Shown piece by piece: positions 1 to 8,019 of a stretch of DNA of 64,000 bases. Below the pieces are notes generated by a model. That model did not search any database. It worked only from the letters and a program-made list of their open reading frames with translations, and was not told where the DNA came from. Source of the DNA: Streptomyces bicolor (GTDB lineage Bacteria > Actinomycetota > Actinomycetes > Streptomycetales > Streptomycetaceae); assembly GCF_000719285.1 (NCBI RefSeq), contig NZ_JOFS01000002.1:186001-250000 (forward strand). The letters are read 5' to 3'. Each line of letters starts with the position of its first letter. Positions within the stretch are counted from its first letter, which is position 1. The position numbers and the translations under genes are program-made.

Positions 1-660
1 ACCAACCGGGAGGCCAGGGAGGGCGCCGAGCGGGAGGTCCGGGCGCTGGAGCGGACTTGGGACGAGGGAGGCGGTGACTCCCGTACGGCCGTACCGGCGG
101 CGTCGGCGGCCGCGCCCGAGTCCGGGAACGAGCTCCCGCCCGCGTCCACCGGCTCGCCCGAGCGGTCCGCCGGCTCCCGGCAGTCCGCGGCCGCCCCCGC
201 CGCCGACTGGTCCCAGGCCTACGCCATCCTCACCATCCCCCGACTCCACCTCCGCGTCCCCGTCGCCGAGGGCGTCAGCAAGAGCGGTGTGCTCAACAAG
301 GGCTACGCCGGCCACTACCCCGGCACCCAACAGCCGGGCCAGGCGGGCAACTTCGCCCTCGCCGGGCACCGCAACACCCACGGTGAGCCCTTCCGGTACA
401 TCAACCGGCTCGCGCGCGGGGACACCGTCCGGGTCGAGACGCGGAGCGCGACGTACACGTACGCCGTCGACAGGACCCTGGCGCGGACCGCCGCCCACGA
501 CGGAAGCGTCATCCGGCCGGTCCCGCGCTCCACGGTCAGGCCGGGCCACGGCTACACCGAACCCGGCTACTACCTCACGCTCACCACCTGCACGCCGGAG
601 TACACGTCGAAGTACCGGCTGGTGGTGTGGGGCAAGCTCGTCTCGATGCGGCCTCGGTAG
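1..660 (+). CDS. Class E sortase, 5'-truncated by the window edge
   Basis: This is the C-terminal 219 residues of a sortase, open from base 1. Sortases are membrane-anchored cysteine transpeptidases that join LPXTG- or LAXTG-type proteins to peptidoglycan. A charged N-terminal stretch and a Pro/Ala/Ser-rich linker precede the beta-barrel, which begins near 'AILTIPRL'. The catalytic His is in 'LAGHRNT' and the catalytic Cys in 'TLTTCTPEY'. The Arg is probably in 'SKYRLVVWG', seven residues after the Cys motif. The TLxTC-TP-y signature fits class E, the main Streptomyces housekeeping class, which prefers LAXTG. A LARTG protein lies about 5.5 kb downstream. The transmembrane N-terminus is outside the window. 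Confidence 0.9.
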   Translation, partial: TNREAREGAEREVRALERTWDEGGGDSRTAVPAASAAAPESGNELPPASTGSPERSAGSRQSAAAPAADWSQAYAILTIPRLHLRVPVAEGVSKSGVLNKGYAGHYPGTQQPGQAGNFALAGHRNTHGEPFRYINRLARGDTVRVETRSATYTYAVDRTLARTAAHDGSVIRPVPRSTVRPGHGYTEPGYYLTLTTCTPEYTSKYRLVVWGKLVSMRPR

Positions 661-742
661 CTCCGCGCCGCCCCGGTAACATCAGGAACGTCAGGACGAG
701 CGCCGTGCGCGATGAACGAGCCGTACGAGGGGAGGGGCGCCG

Positions 743-1054
743 ATGATGCGGAGTCGGGCGAGTCTGCGTCCCACCGCCGTGATGGTGCTGCTCTTCCTCG
801 AGATCGCGCTGCTCGACACCGGCAGCCTCTCGGCGACCGTCGCGCTCGCCGCGACCGCCGCCGCGAGCTCCGCGTTCGCCGTCTGCTCCCTGCTCGCCTC
901 GCGTGCCGCGCCCGCCGTGGCGCCCACCCGGGTGCGTACGGCCATCCGCGACCGGGCCCGCCGTACGGCCTTCCTGCCACAACGCGATCCCGACGCCTCA
1001 GGCCGGCCACGGCCCAGGGCACCTGGTCACGCCCTCCTGGCGACCGTCGCGTAG
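743..1054 (+). CDS. Small membrane protein, DUF6412-like
   Basis: This is a 103-residue protein with tandem ATGs at 743 and 746 behind a strong purine-rich ribosome site (GGGGAGGGG). Residues 12-55 form two hydrophobic Ala/Leu-rich segments, and the tail is Arg/Pro-rich and probably cytoplasmic. No enzymatic motif is visible. Small proteins of this type (DUF6412, from memory) commonly sit just upstream of a YidC/Oxa1 insertase in Streptomyces, as here. A role in membrane protein biogenesis is only inferred from that position. Confidence 0.65.
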   Translation: MMRSRASLRPTAVMVLLFLEIALLDTGSLSATVALAATAAASSAFAVCSLLASRAAPAVAPTRVRTAIRDRARRTAFLPQRDPDASGRPRPRAPGHALLATVA

Positions 1055-1063
1055 GGCACACAC

Positions 1064-1159
1064 CGACTCGGACACGTCGATTCGGACACGTCGATTCGGA
1101 CAAACTGACTCGGACCCACCGATTCGGGCACCGACTCGGACCCACCGACTTGGACACGC
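1064..1159 (+). repeat. Degenerate 14-bp tandem repeat, seven units
   Basis: Seven consecutive units resemble CGAYTCGGACACGT: six are 14 bp and the fifth (1120-1131) is 12 bp. They start at 1064, 1078, 1092, 1106, 1120, 1132 and 1146. The array fills the gap between the small membrane protein and the yidC-like gene, ending about 125 bp before the latter's start. No reading frame with coding character covers it. It may be a local slippage expansion or a multi-site regulatory array. Confidence 0.85.
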
Positions 1160-1284
1160 TGTCATCGGACGCGCTGTCCTCGAAGACGTGTGACCCGCGC
1201 GGGTCGTCATGCCGCATGCCGGAATTTCCCATCCCGGCATTTCCCCATCACTCCGGCACGACGAGACCCTCGGAGGGCTCACCC

Positions 1285-1998
1285 ATGTCCGTTTTCGCCG
1301 ACCTTGTTCAGCGGCTGGCCGATCTGCTCGCCCCGCTGTTCGGCGCCTCCGCGGCCGCCGCCGCGATCGTCCTGTTCACCGCGTTCGTACGGCTGCTCGT
1401 GCATCCGCTGTCCCGGGCCGCGGCGCGCGGGCAGAAGGCGCGGGCCGAGCTGCAGCCGAAGATCGCCGAGCTGCGCAAGAAGCACGGCAGGAATCCCGAG
1501 AAGCTCCAGCGGGCCGTCATGGAGCTGCACGCCGAGGAGAAGGTGTCGCCGCTGTCCGGGTGCCTGCCCAGCCTGTTCCAGCTGCCCGCTTTCTTCCTCC
1601 TCTACCACCTGTTCTCGAACACGACGATCGGCGGGCAGGCCAACGAACTGCTCACGCACCAGTTGCTCGCCGCTCCCCTCGGGGACCGGTGGGCGGACGC
1701 GCTCGGTGACGGTGGGGTATTCGGTGGTGCGGGGCTCGTGTACGTCGCGCTGTTCGTGGTCGTCGCCTGCGTCGCCGCGTTCAACTACCGCCGTACGAAG
1801 CTGATGATGGCGGCGAATCCGGCGGTGCCGGTGAGCGACGGGGAGTCGGTGCCGGGGATGGGGGCCATGACCAAGGTCATGCCGTTCATGTCCTTCTTCA
1901 CGCTCTTCACGGTGGCGGTGGTGCCGCTGGCCGCCGCCTTGTACGTGGTGACCAGCACGACGTGGAGCGCGGTGGAGCGGGCTGTGCTCTATCGCTGA
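1285..1998 (+). CDS. YidC/Oxa1/Alb3 family membrane protein insertase
   Basis: This 237-residue protein starts at an ATG preceded by CGGAGGG. YidC/Oxa1 proteins insert and fold inner-membrane proteins with or without SecYEG. A first membrane segment (about residues 18-45) is followed by a basic cytoplasmic loop ('RAAARGQKARAELQPKIAELRKKHG', shown here only as a landmark beginning RAAARGQ). Then comes the family-typical 'SPLSGCLPSLFQLPAFFLLY' region, and further segments near residues 150-170 and 200-230. It lacks the long C-terminal tail of the main Streptomyces YidC next to rnpA, so it is probably a second paralogue. Confidence 0.88.
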   Translation: MSVFADLVQRLADLLAPLFGASAAAAAIVLFTAFVRLLVHPLSRAAARGQKARAELQPKIAELRKKHGRNPEKLQRAVMELHAEEKVSPLSGCLPSLFQLPAFFLLYHLFSNTTIGGQANELLTHQLLAAPLGDRWADALGDGGVFGGAGLVYVALFVVVACVAAFNYRRTKLMMAANPAVPVSDGESVPGMGAMTKVMPFMSFFTLFTVAVVPLAAALYVVTSTTWSAVERAVLYR

Positions 1999-2158
1999 GG
2001 GCTGTGTTCCGGCGTCGAGCGGCAGGTGTGCGGTCGCGGCCTACGGTCCAGTACGTGAACCGGGTATTGCGGACTGGCCGTGGACCTTGGAGGATCGACC
2101 AGTCCTCCGATGGCTGCACACATCGGCGGGCGCCCCGCGATCGAGGGAGATTGTGATC

Positions 2159-3016
2159 ATGAAGCTGCTGCGAGTCGGTACGGCGGGAGCGGAGACGCCT
2201 GCGCTGCTCGACGCCGAGAGGGTTTTGCGGGACCTCTCCGGTGTGGTGCCGGACATCGATGGAGCGATGCTCGCCGACGGCGCGGCGCTGGGGCGGATTC
2301 GTGCCGCCGCGGACGCCGGTGAGCTGCCCGCGCTGGACGCGACCGGGCTGCGGATCGGGCCGCCCCTCGCGCGCATCGGCAAGATCGTGTGCATCGGGCT
2401 GAACTACCACGACCACGCCCGCGAGACCGGCGCCGAGCCGCCCGCCGAGCCGGTCATCTTCTTCAAGGCCGCGGACACGGTCGTCGGGCCGAACGACACG
2501 GTGCTCGTTCCTCGTGGGTCGGTGAAGACCGACTGGGAGGTGGAGCTCGCCGTCGTCATCGGGCGTACGGCCCGTTATGTGGAGTCCGCCGAGGAAGCGC
2601 TCGCGCATGTCGCCGGGTACGCGGTGGCGCACGACGTGTCCGAGCGGGAGTTCCAGATCGAGCGGGGCGGGACCTGGGACAAGGGCAAGAACTGCGAGAC
2701 GTTCAACCCGCTGGGGCCGTGGCTGGTGACGGCGGACGAGGTTCCGGATCCGCAGAACCTCGCGCTGAAGCTGTGGGTCAACGGTGAGCTGAAGCAGGAC
2801 GGGACGACCGCGGAGCAGATCTTTCCGGTGGGGGAGGTCGTGCGGTACGTCAGCCAGTTCATGACGCTGTATCCCGGTGACGTCATCAACACGGGTACGC
2901 CGGCGGGGGTTGCGTTGGGGCAGCCTGAGCCGAAGCCGTTCCTGCGGGCCGGGGATGTGGTTGAGCTGGAGATCGAGGGGCTGGGTCGTCAGCGGCAGGA
3001 GTTCAAAGACGCCTAA
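2159..3016 (+). CDS. Fumarylacetoacetate hydrolase family protein
   Basis: This 285-residue enzyme is of the FAH superfamily, which hydrolyses or decarboxylates small 2-oxo or acylpyruvate acids using a divalent metal. The ATG at 2159 has GGGAGA upstream; in-frame sequence back to 2087 lacks family character. The metal-site signature is intact: 'IGLNYHDHARE', the Glu-x-Glu of 'DWEVELAVVIG' and the Asp of 'YAVAHDVSERE'. The terminal 'GDVINTGTPAGV' loop is also present. The size and single FAH domain resemble proteins annotated as ureidoglycolate lyase or 2,4-diketo-3-deoxyfuconate hydrolase. The exact substrate cannot be read from the sequence, and the neighbours do not define a pathway. Confidence 0.9.
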   Translation: MKLLRVGTAGAETPALLDAERVLRDLSGVVPDIDGAMLADGAALGRIRAAADAGELPALDATGLRIGPPLARIGKIVCIGLNYHDHARETGAEPPAEPVIFFKAADTVVGPNDTVLVPRGSVKTDWEVELAVVIGRTARYVESAEEALAHVAGYAVAHDVSEREFQIERGGTWDKGKNCETFNPLGPWLVTADEVPDPQNLALKLWVNGELKQDGTTAEQIFPVGEVVRYVSQFMTLYPGDVINTGTPAGVALGQPEPKPFLRAGDVVELEIEGLGRQRQEFKDA

Positions 3017-3050
3017 GGGGTGGGGGCTGCGCGCAGTACGGCGGGTGCGA

Positions 3051-3090
3051 GTCCGTCGTGGCTTGTCGCGCAGTTCCCCGCGCTCCTTGT
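3051..3090. repeat. Streptomyces intergenic repeat fragment
   Basis: The sequence between the convergent FAH-family and HbpS-like genes contains the phrase 'GTCGCGCAGTTCCCCGCG'. This phrase recurs in Streptomyces intergenic regions (recognised from memory, not from a search). It probably marks the 3'-end and termination region shared by the two genes. Confidence 0.5.
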
Positions 3091-3100
3091 CGGCGTTGCC

Positions 3101-3616
3101 CTACTGCTTCTCCAAGAAGCGCTCCAGCGCCTCCACCACGAACCTGTGGTCCTCCAGCTGCGGCAGCCCGCTCACCGTCACCGACCCGATGACTCCGACC
3201 CCCTCCACATTGATCGGGAACGAGCCCCCATGGGCCGCGTATGTGTCCGGGTCCAGGCGGGAGGACTCCTCGAACGTCGTGCCCTTGGCCCGGAAGCGGG
3301 CGCCGACGACGTACGAGGAGGTGGCGTAGCGCTCCACCACCCGGCGCTTGCGCTCGATCCAGGCGTCGTTGTCGGGGGTGGAGCCGGGGAGGGCGGCGTG
3401 GAAGAGCTGCTGGCCGGCGCGGCGGATGTCGATGGCGACCGGGGCCTGGCGTTCGCGGGCCATCTCGACCAGCAGGGAGCCGAGGGCCCAGGCGTCGTCT
3501 TGGGTGAACTGGCGGAAGACCAGTCGGCGTTCCTGGGCCTCCAGCTCCTCCAAGGGCGGGGTGAGCTCCGGGTGGAACTTCGGGGTGATCTCCGGGTTGT
3601 GAGTCTTGTGCGTCAT
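3101..3616 (-). CDS. HbpS/GlcG-like heme-degrading-domain protein (UPF0303 type)
   Basis: This 171-residue protein covers one GlcG/HbpS-like domain of the type annotated 'heme-degrading domain' or UPF0303. Conserved features include the 'FRQFTQDDAWALGSLLVEMA' region, 'VAIDIRRAGQQLF', and the C-terminal 'GGSFPI', 'IGSVTVSGLPQ' and 'DH' motifs. There is no signal peptide, so it is probably cytosolic. The ATG at 3616 overlaps the stop of the upstream oxidoreductase as TGATG, indicating translational coupling; a GTG at 3619 would add one residue. Despite the family name, heme binding is unproven for many members. Its partner gene suggests a role with a sugar or polyol oxidoreductase. Confidence 0.85.
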   Translation of the reverse strand: MTHKTHNPEITPKFHPELTPPLEELEAQERRLVFRQFTQDDAWALGSLLVEMARERQAPVAIDIRRAGQQLFHAALPGSTPDNDAWIERKRRVVERYATSSYVVGARFRAKGTTFEESSRLDPDTYAAHGGSFPINVEGVGVIGSVTVSGLPQLEDHRFVVEALERFLEKQ

Positions 3617-4689
3617 CACAGCTTCACCGCCGATCCGTCATGTGCCGAACGGCGCGCCGCCTCCAGTACGTCGAGGGCGGCGGCGGCCTCCAGGGCCGTC
3701 ACCGGGTTGGGGCCGCCGTCCAGCAGTGCCTTTGCCACGGCCGCATAGTAGGCGGGGTAGTCGCCGGGGAGGGTCGGTTCGGCGCGGCCGCCGCCCGTCA
3801 GGGGGGACTCGCCGGAGCCCACTCGGCCCCACAGCGACTCGGGTTCCGTGCCCCAGTCGGCCGCCGTGCCCGGGCGCTGCCCCTCCCGCAGCGCCGCCTC
3901 CTGCGGGTCCAGGCCGTACTTGACGTAGCCCGCCTTCGAGCCCAGCACCCGGAAGCGGGGGCCGAGTTGGGCGGTCGTAGCGGAGACGTAGAGGTGGGAG
4001 CGGACGCCGCTCGCGTGTGTGAGGGCGATGAACGTGTCGTCGTCCGTCTCGGCGCCGGGGCGGCGGATGTCGGCCTCGGCGTACACCTGCGTCACGGGGC
4101 CGAAGAGGACCAGTGCCTGGTCGACGACATGGCTGCCGAGGTCGTACAGCAGACCTCCGATCTCTTCCGGGGCGCCGGATTCCCGCCAGCCGCCCTTGAG
4201 TTGCGGCCGCCAGCGTTCGAAGCGGGACTCGAAGCGCCATACGTCGCCCAGCTCGTCCTCGGCCAGGAGCCGGCGGAGCGTCAGGAAATCGTTGTCCCAG
4301 CGGCGGTTCTGGAAGACGGAGAGGAGCAGGCCGCGCTCCTCGGCCAGCGCCGCCAGCTCGCGCGCCTCGGCCGCCGTGCCGGCGATCGGCTTGTCCACGA
4401 CTACCGGCAGGCCCGCCTTCAGGGCGGCGGTCGCGAGCGGGACATGCGTCTTGTTCGGGGAGGCGATGACGACCAGGTCGAGGTCGGCGGCGCGGGCGAG
4501 GAGGTCCTCGGGGGTGGCGGCGAGGTGTGCGTCCGGGTGCTCGGCGCGGGCCTGCCTCTGCCGTTCGAGGTTCGACGTGACCACCGTGTCCAGGGTGAGC
4601 CCCTCGGTGGTGGCGATCAGCGGGGCGTGGAAGACGGAGCCTGCGAGGCCGTAGCCGATCAGGCCGACGCGGAGGGGAGTAGCAGTCAT
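3616..4689 (-). CDS. Gfo/Idh/MocA family oxidoreductase
   Basis: This is a 357-residue NAD(P)-dependent dehydrogenase for a sugar, inositol or related polyol. The Rossmann motif 'GLIGYGLAGSVFHAPLI' lies at residues 8-24. The family signature 'VVDKPIAGTAAEA' carries the catalytic Lys. The C-terminal domain contains 'GGLLYDLGSHVVDQAL', where Asp and His normally contact substrate. The start at 4689 is chosen over upstream in-frame codons because the Rossmann fold follows directly and the upstream region holds an operator. It is divergent from a ROK repressor and translationally coupled to the HbpS-like gene. The substrate is unknown; the ROK partner points to a carbohydrate. Confidence 0.93.
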   Translation of the reverse strand: MTATPLRVGLIGYGLAGSVFHAPLIATTEGLTLDTVVTSNLERQRQARAEHPDAHLAATPEDLLARAADLDLVVIASPNKTHVPLATAALKAGLPVVVDKPIAGTAAEARELAALAEERGLLLSVFQNRRWDNDFLTLRRLLAEDELGDVWRFESRFERWRPQLKGGWRESGAPEEIGGLLYDLGSHVVDQALVLFGPVTQVYAEADIRRPGAETDDDTFIALTHASGVRSHLYVSATTAQLGPRFRVLGSKAGYVKYGLDPQEAALREGQRPGTAADWGTEPESLWGRVGSGESPLTGGGRAEPTLPGDYPAYYAAVAKALLDGGPNPVTALEAAAALDVLEAARRSAHDGSAVKL

Positions 4690-4696
4690 GCGTCCC

Positions 4697-4721
4697 ACTT
4701 TCGCAACGCTGTTGCCAAAGT
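4697..4721. promoter_or_regulatory. Probable ROK repressor operator (inverted repeat)
   Basis: An 11-bp inverted repeat, ACTTTCGCAAC and GTTGCCAAAGT separated by GCT, pairs at 10 of 11 positions. It occupies the 56-bp gap between the divergent oxidoreductase (start 4689) and ROK regulator (start 4746). Position and symmetry make it the natural operator for the adjacent repressor, controlling both directions. Binding is inferred. Confidence 0.75.
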
Positions 4722-4745
4722 GCAAGCGCGGGGGAGAATGGCCGT

Positions 4746-6062
4746 GTGGATGGTGTGGGTGGTGGCTTGAACAGGGCGAAGGGCCGGGGCGGCGGTGGGG
4801 TGGCGGGTGCCGTCGCCGGTGGCGCCGACGGCAGCGTCGGCGGCGGTGCTGGTGGTGGTGTCGCGGGCGGTGCCGGTGGTGGGGTGAATCTGGGGGCCCT
4901 GCGCAGTCACAACACCGCGCTCGTGCTCGACCTGCTGCGCACGGCCGGCCCTGAGGGCATCAGTCGGCTCGAACTCGCCGAGCGCACCGGTCTCACCCCG
5001 CAGGCGGTCAGCAAGATCACCGCGCGGCTGCGGGAGAACGGGCTGGCGGCGGAGGCGGGGCGGCGGGCGTCGACCGGGGGCAAGCCGCGTACGGTGCTGC
5101 GGCTGGTGCCGGAGGCCGGGTATGCGGTGGGGGTGCATCTGGACCGGGACGAGCTGACGGCCGTGCTCTGCGATCTGACCGGTGCCGTGGTGGCCCGGCG
5201 CAGGACGCCGCTGGATCTCGGGGCCGGTGCGGAGACGGTCGTCGAGCGGGCCGTGCGCGAGGTGGGGGAACTGGTGGTCGAGGGCGATCGAGGCGGCCGG
5301 GGGGATCGGGATGGTCAGGGCGTCGGGGGTGGTCAGGGTGGTCGAGGTGGCCCGGGTGGTCGACCCGGGGCCGTGCTCGGTGTCGGCGTCGCGCTGCCCG
5401 GGCCGCTCGACCATCGGCGCGGTGTGCTGCACCGGGTCACCGGGTTCCCGGAGTGGAACGGTTTTCCGCTGCGGGACGTGCTCGCGCGGCGGCTCTCGCT
5501 GCCGGTCGTCGTCGACAAGGACACCAACGCCGCCGCCCTCGGACTCGCGGTCGGGGGAGCGGCCGCGCCCGTCTCGTCGTTCGCGTATCTGCACTTCGGG
5601 GCGGGACTCGGCGGGGGGCTCGTGATCGGGGGAGCGGTGCACCGGGGGACCCGTACGGGGGCGGGGGAGTTCGGGCACCAGGTCGTCCAGCTGGACGGTC
5701 CGCCCTGCGGATGCGGCAACCGTGGCTGTGTCGAGGCGCTGTGCCTGGCCGCGGTGGCGCGGGGCGACCTGGCGGAGGCGGCCCGGGTGCTCGGCACCGC
5801 GGCCGGCAACCTGGTCGCGCTGCTCGACGTCGACCTGGTCCTGCTGGGTGGCCGTACGGTCGCCGCCGCCCCGGAGACCTTCGTACGCGGGGTCGCCGCC
5901 GTCCTCGACGAACGCGCCCGGCGCGCGGGCGGGGACGCGGTGCCGGTGCGGGTTGCCTCCGGCGGGGGGCCGGGGGAGCGCGGCGAGCAGGGGGAGCACG
6001 GGGTTGCCGAAGGAGCGGCCCAGCTGCTGCTGGCGCCGCTGTTCGGGCGGGCCGACGCGTGA
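4746..6062 (+). CDS. ROK family transcriptional repressor
   Basis: This 438-residue protein starts at GTG 4746 with GGGGGAG ten bases upstream. After an unusual Gly-rich leader (residues 6-47) comes a winged helix-turn-helix (about 55-110, with 'ISRLELAERTGLTPQAVSKI'). The ROK sugar-kinase-like domain follows, with the conserved zinc motif 'CGCGNRGCVEALC'. A second Gly/Arg/Asp-rich insertion (about 185-210) interrupts the domain. Proteins with both the DNA-binding and ROK domains are sugar-responsive repressors (NagC/XylR type). The divergent oxidoreductase and the palindrome between them suggest it controls that two-gene operon and itself. Confidence 0.93.
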   Translation: MDGVGGGLNRAKGRGGGGVAGAVAGGADGSVGGGAGGGVAGGAGGGVNLGALRSHNTALVLDLLRTAGPEGISRLELAERTGLTPQAVSKITARLRENGLAAEAGRRASTGGKPRTVLRLVPEAGYAVGVHLDRDELTAVLCDLTGAVVARRRTPLDLGAGAETVVERAVREVGELVVEGDRGGRGDRDGQGVGGGQGGRGGPGGRPGAVLGVGVALPGPLDHRRGVLHRVTGFPEWNGFPLRDVLARRLSLPVVVDKDTNAAALGLAVGGAAAPVSSFAYLHFGAGLGGGLVIGGAVHRGTRTGAGEFGHQVVQLDGPPCGCGNRGCVEALCLAAVARGDLAEAARVLGTAAGNLVALLDVDLVLLGGRTVAAAPETFVRGVAAVLDERARRAGGDAVPVRVASGGGPGERGEQGEHGVAEGAAQLLLAPLFGRADA

Positions 6063-6208
6063 GATTCGGGCCGACGCGGGGAGGGCGGGCCGGGCGCGTG
6101 AGAGTGGTCCGGGTGGGCTGACCGGCGTCCGCTGATCGAGGGGACTTGCGTCGCCGTACGGAATGGCGTCCTCCGGAAGCCGTACCGACCCGGCATGGTC
6201 ATGTGATT
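6063..6208. other. Intergenic, no distinct signal
   Basis: This 146-bp GC-rich spacer separates the ROK gene from the secreted LARTG protein. No clear promoter, hairpin or small gene was identified. Confidence 0.5.
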
Positions 6209-7006
6209 ATGCGACTGCACTCATCTGCCGCCCTCTGCCTCGCAGCAGCCGCCCTCCTCGCCGCAGCGCCCCCGGTGCGTGCGGAACCCCCGGCGGAGCT
6301 GCCCAGCTGCGCCACCGGCGACCGGGACTTCCCCCTCGCCACCCGCCTCCACGGCGGCCCCGGCTCCTACGTGGCCGGCGGCGGATTCGGCACCTGGTAC
6401 CTGGAGCTCACCAACACCACCGGGCGGACCTGTACCGGCATCCACCCCGTGGTCGTCCTTGTCGACGGCAAACGCGCCCTCAAGCCGTCCCAGCCCCGCC
6501 TGGAGTTCTACGGCGCCCGGAACGACACCCGCCCCCACCCGGTCCGCTTCGAGACCACCGACCAGCACGAACTCGTCGGCGCCTTCGACGGCTTCCCCGG
6601 CTTCACGGTCGGCCCTCGCGGGACCGTCACCGTCAAGGTCCGGCTCGCCATCACCTCGGACGCCGTACCGAACGAGGTCATCGCCAACGCGGCCGTCGTC
6701 CAGCGCCACGAAGGCGACGGCGACTGGGTCGGCCAGTCCAACGACTACCGCTTCACCATCGACGCCGACCCGACCGACGCGGCGACCGAGCCCTCCGGCA
6801 CGGCAGCCCCGAGCGCCCCCGCCGACCAGAACGCCACGGCCGACCCGAACGCCTCGCCCGGCACCGACACCGCCCGCAACCACCTCACCTTCGCCGACGA
6901 ACTCGCCCGCACGGGTCTCACCTCAACTCCCGGAGCCGCCCTCGCCGCCACCATCTCCCTCGTCCTGATCGGCGCGGGGTTCCTCCTGGCCCGGAGGCGC
7001 CGCTGA
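6209..7006 (+). CDS. Secreted protein with LARTG sorting signal (putative sortase substrate)
   Basis: This 265-residue protein has a Sec signal peptide (cleavage near 'VRAEPP', about residue 25). A roughly 150-residue beta-rich extracellular domain with two Cys ('PSCATGD', 'RTCTG') is followed by a Thr/Pro/Ala/Asp-rich wall-spanning linker. The C-terminus is a textbook cell-wall sorting signal: LARTG, a hydrophobic segment and a terminal RRRR. LAXTG is the motif favoured by Streptomyces class E sortases, one of which lies at the window start. ATG 6209 is preferred; GTG 6203 is an in-frame alternative. The function of the extracellular domain is not recognised. Confidence 0.85.
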   Translation: MRLHSSAALCLAAAALLAAAPPVRAEPPAELPSCATGDRDFPLATRLHGGPGSYVAGGGFGTWYLELTNTTGRTCTGIHPVVVLVDGKRALKPSQPRLEFYGARNDTRPHPVRFETTDQHELVGAFDGFPGFTVGPRGTVTVKVRLAITSDAVPNEVIANAAVVQRHEGDGDWVGQSNDYRFTIDADPTDAATEPSGTAAPSAPADQNATADPNASPGTDTARNHLTFADELARTGLTSTPGAALAATISLVLIGAGFLLARRRR

Positions 7007-7071
7007 GAGGCGCCGCACACCGCCCGGGAGGCGCCACCCCAGCCCACCGCCCCGTCTGCGACGATCCCTGC

Positions 7072-7827
7072 GTGGACTACCCGAACGACCAGGCCCCCGG
7101 CGACCCCGTGCGCCACGGCATCCCCGAGCACGGCCGTATCCCCAAGTACTACGCGGTGAAGGCCCGGCTCGACGGCCTCATCGGTGAACTCGGCGAGGGA
7201 GACGCGCTTCCGACCGAACGCGATCTCTCCGAGCAGTACGAGGTCGCTCGCGAGACCGTCCGGCAGGCGATCCGCGAGCTGGTGCTGGAGGGCAAGCTGC
7301 GGCGGCAGGGGCGGGGCACGGTCGTCGCCGGGCCGAAGCTCGAACAGCCTCTCTCCCTCGCCAGCTACACCGAGGGCGTACGCCGCCAGGGGCGCACCCC
7401 CGGCCGTAGCCTCGTCACCCTCGACCGCTTCCCCTGCCCCGCGTCCCTCGCCGCCGAGACCGGCCTCGAACGCGGCGAACCCGTCTGGCACCTGGAGCGC
7501 GTACTGCTCGCCGACGACGAGCGGGTCGGCCTGGAGAGCACCTACGTCGCCGTGGCCCGGGTCCCGCGGCTCGACGCCGACTTCGACCCCGACTCCTCCT
7601 TCTACGCCTTCCTCCACGGCCAGGGCATCACCTTCGGTGACGCCGACGAGCGCATCGAGACGGTGCTGGCCACCCCGCGCGAGGCGCTCCTCATCGGAAC
7701 CCCGCCAGCCCTCCCGATGCTGTTGATCCACCGGGTGTCGCGGGACTCGGAGGGACGGCCGCTGGAGCGGGTGCGGTCGCTCTACCGCGGCGACCGGTTC
7801 TCCTTCACCACGCATCTGCGCGGCTGA
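7072..7827 (+). CDS. GntR/HutC family regulator (UTRA domain)
   Basis: This 251-residue regulator starts at GTG 7072. A winged helix-turn-helix occupies about residues 25-90 ('LPTERDLSEQYEVARETVRQAI', 'RRQGRGTVVA'). A UTRA ligand domain (about 105-250) follows, with the typical 'LERVLLADDERVGLESTYV' and 'PMLLIHRVSRDSEGRPLERVRSLYRGDR' regions. This family includes DasR and PhnF. It lies immediately upstream of phosphonate-type catabolic genes in the same direction, so it probably represses them in response to a phosphonate or its product. The effector is inferred from context only. Confidence 0.93.
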   Translation: MDYPNDQAPGDPVRHGIPEHGRIPKYYAVKARLDGLIGELGEGDALPTERDLSEQYEVARETVRQAIRELVLEGKLRRQGRGTVVAGPKLEQPLSLASYTEGVRRQGRTPGRSLVTLDRFPCPASLAAETGLERGEPVWHLERVLLADDERVGLESTYVAVARVPRLDADFDPDSSFYAFLHGQGITFGDADERIETVLATPREALLIGTPPALPMLLIHRVSRDSEGRPLERVRSLYRGDRFSFTTHLRG

Positions 7828-7931
7828 GGCCCTCGCACCTCCGCGGCTGAGCTCCAGCATCTGCAAGCGGCTCAGCTGAAAGTCCCGATATGCACCCATT
7901 CCGCACCCTCACTCGCGTCACGAAGGGATAA

Positions 7932-7944
7932 CGGGTCTAGCCCA
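7932..7944. promoter_or_regulatory. Possible HutC-family operator
   Basis: The segment CGGGTCTAGCCCA, about 75 bp before the FAD oxidoreductase start, has an imperfect dyad around TCTA. It resembles the GGTCTAGACC core bound by DasR-type GntR/HutC regulators. A regulator of that family is encoded just upstream. The match is partial, so this is a candidate only. Confidence 0.35.
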
Positions 7945-8019
7945 AACGTGATGGCCGGTTCACGCTCTCGTTGTCAGCCGGACCCTTCCGGTTCCCCGAT
8001 CCCGAGGAGCGTGGCCGTC

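Noticed and set aside
74..679. Long Pro/Arg/Ser-rich open frame over the sortase
   Set aside because: It is an out-of-frame shadow of the sortase gene; GC-rich codons give open frames on all strands.
2389..2787. Arg/Ala-rich open frame within the FAH gene
   Set aside because: No homology pattern; the overlapping FAH frame explains the sequence.
3640..4770. 376-codon plus-strand open frame opposite the Gfo/Idh/MocA gene
   Set aside because: Antisense shadow with no motif; the minus-strand frame carries intact catalytic motifs.
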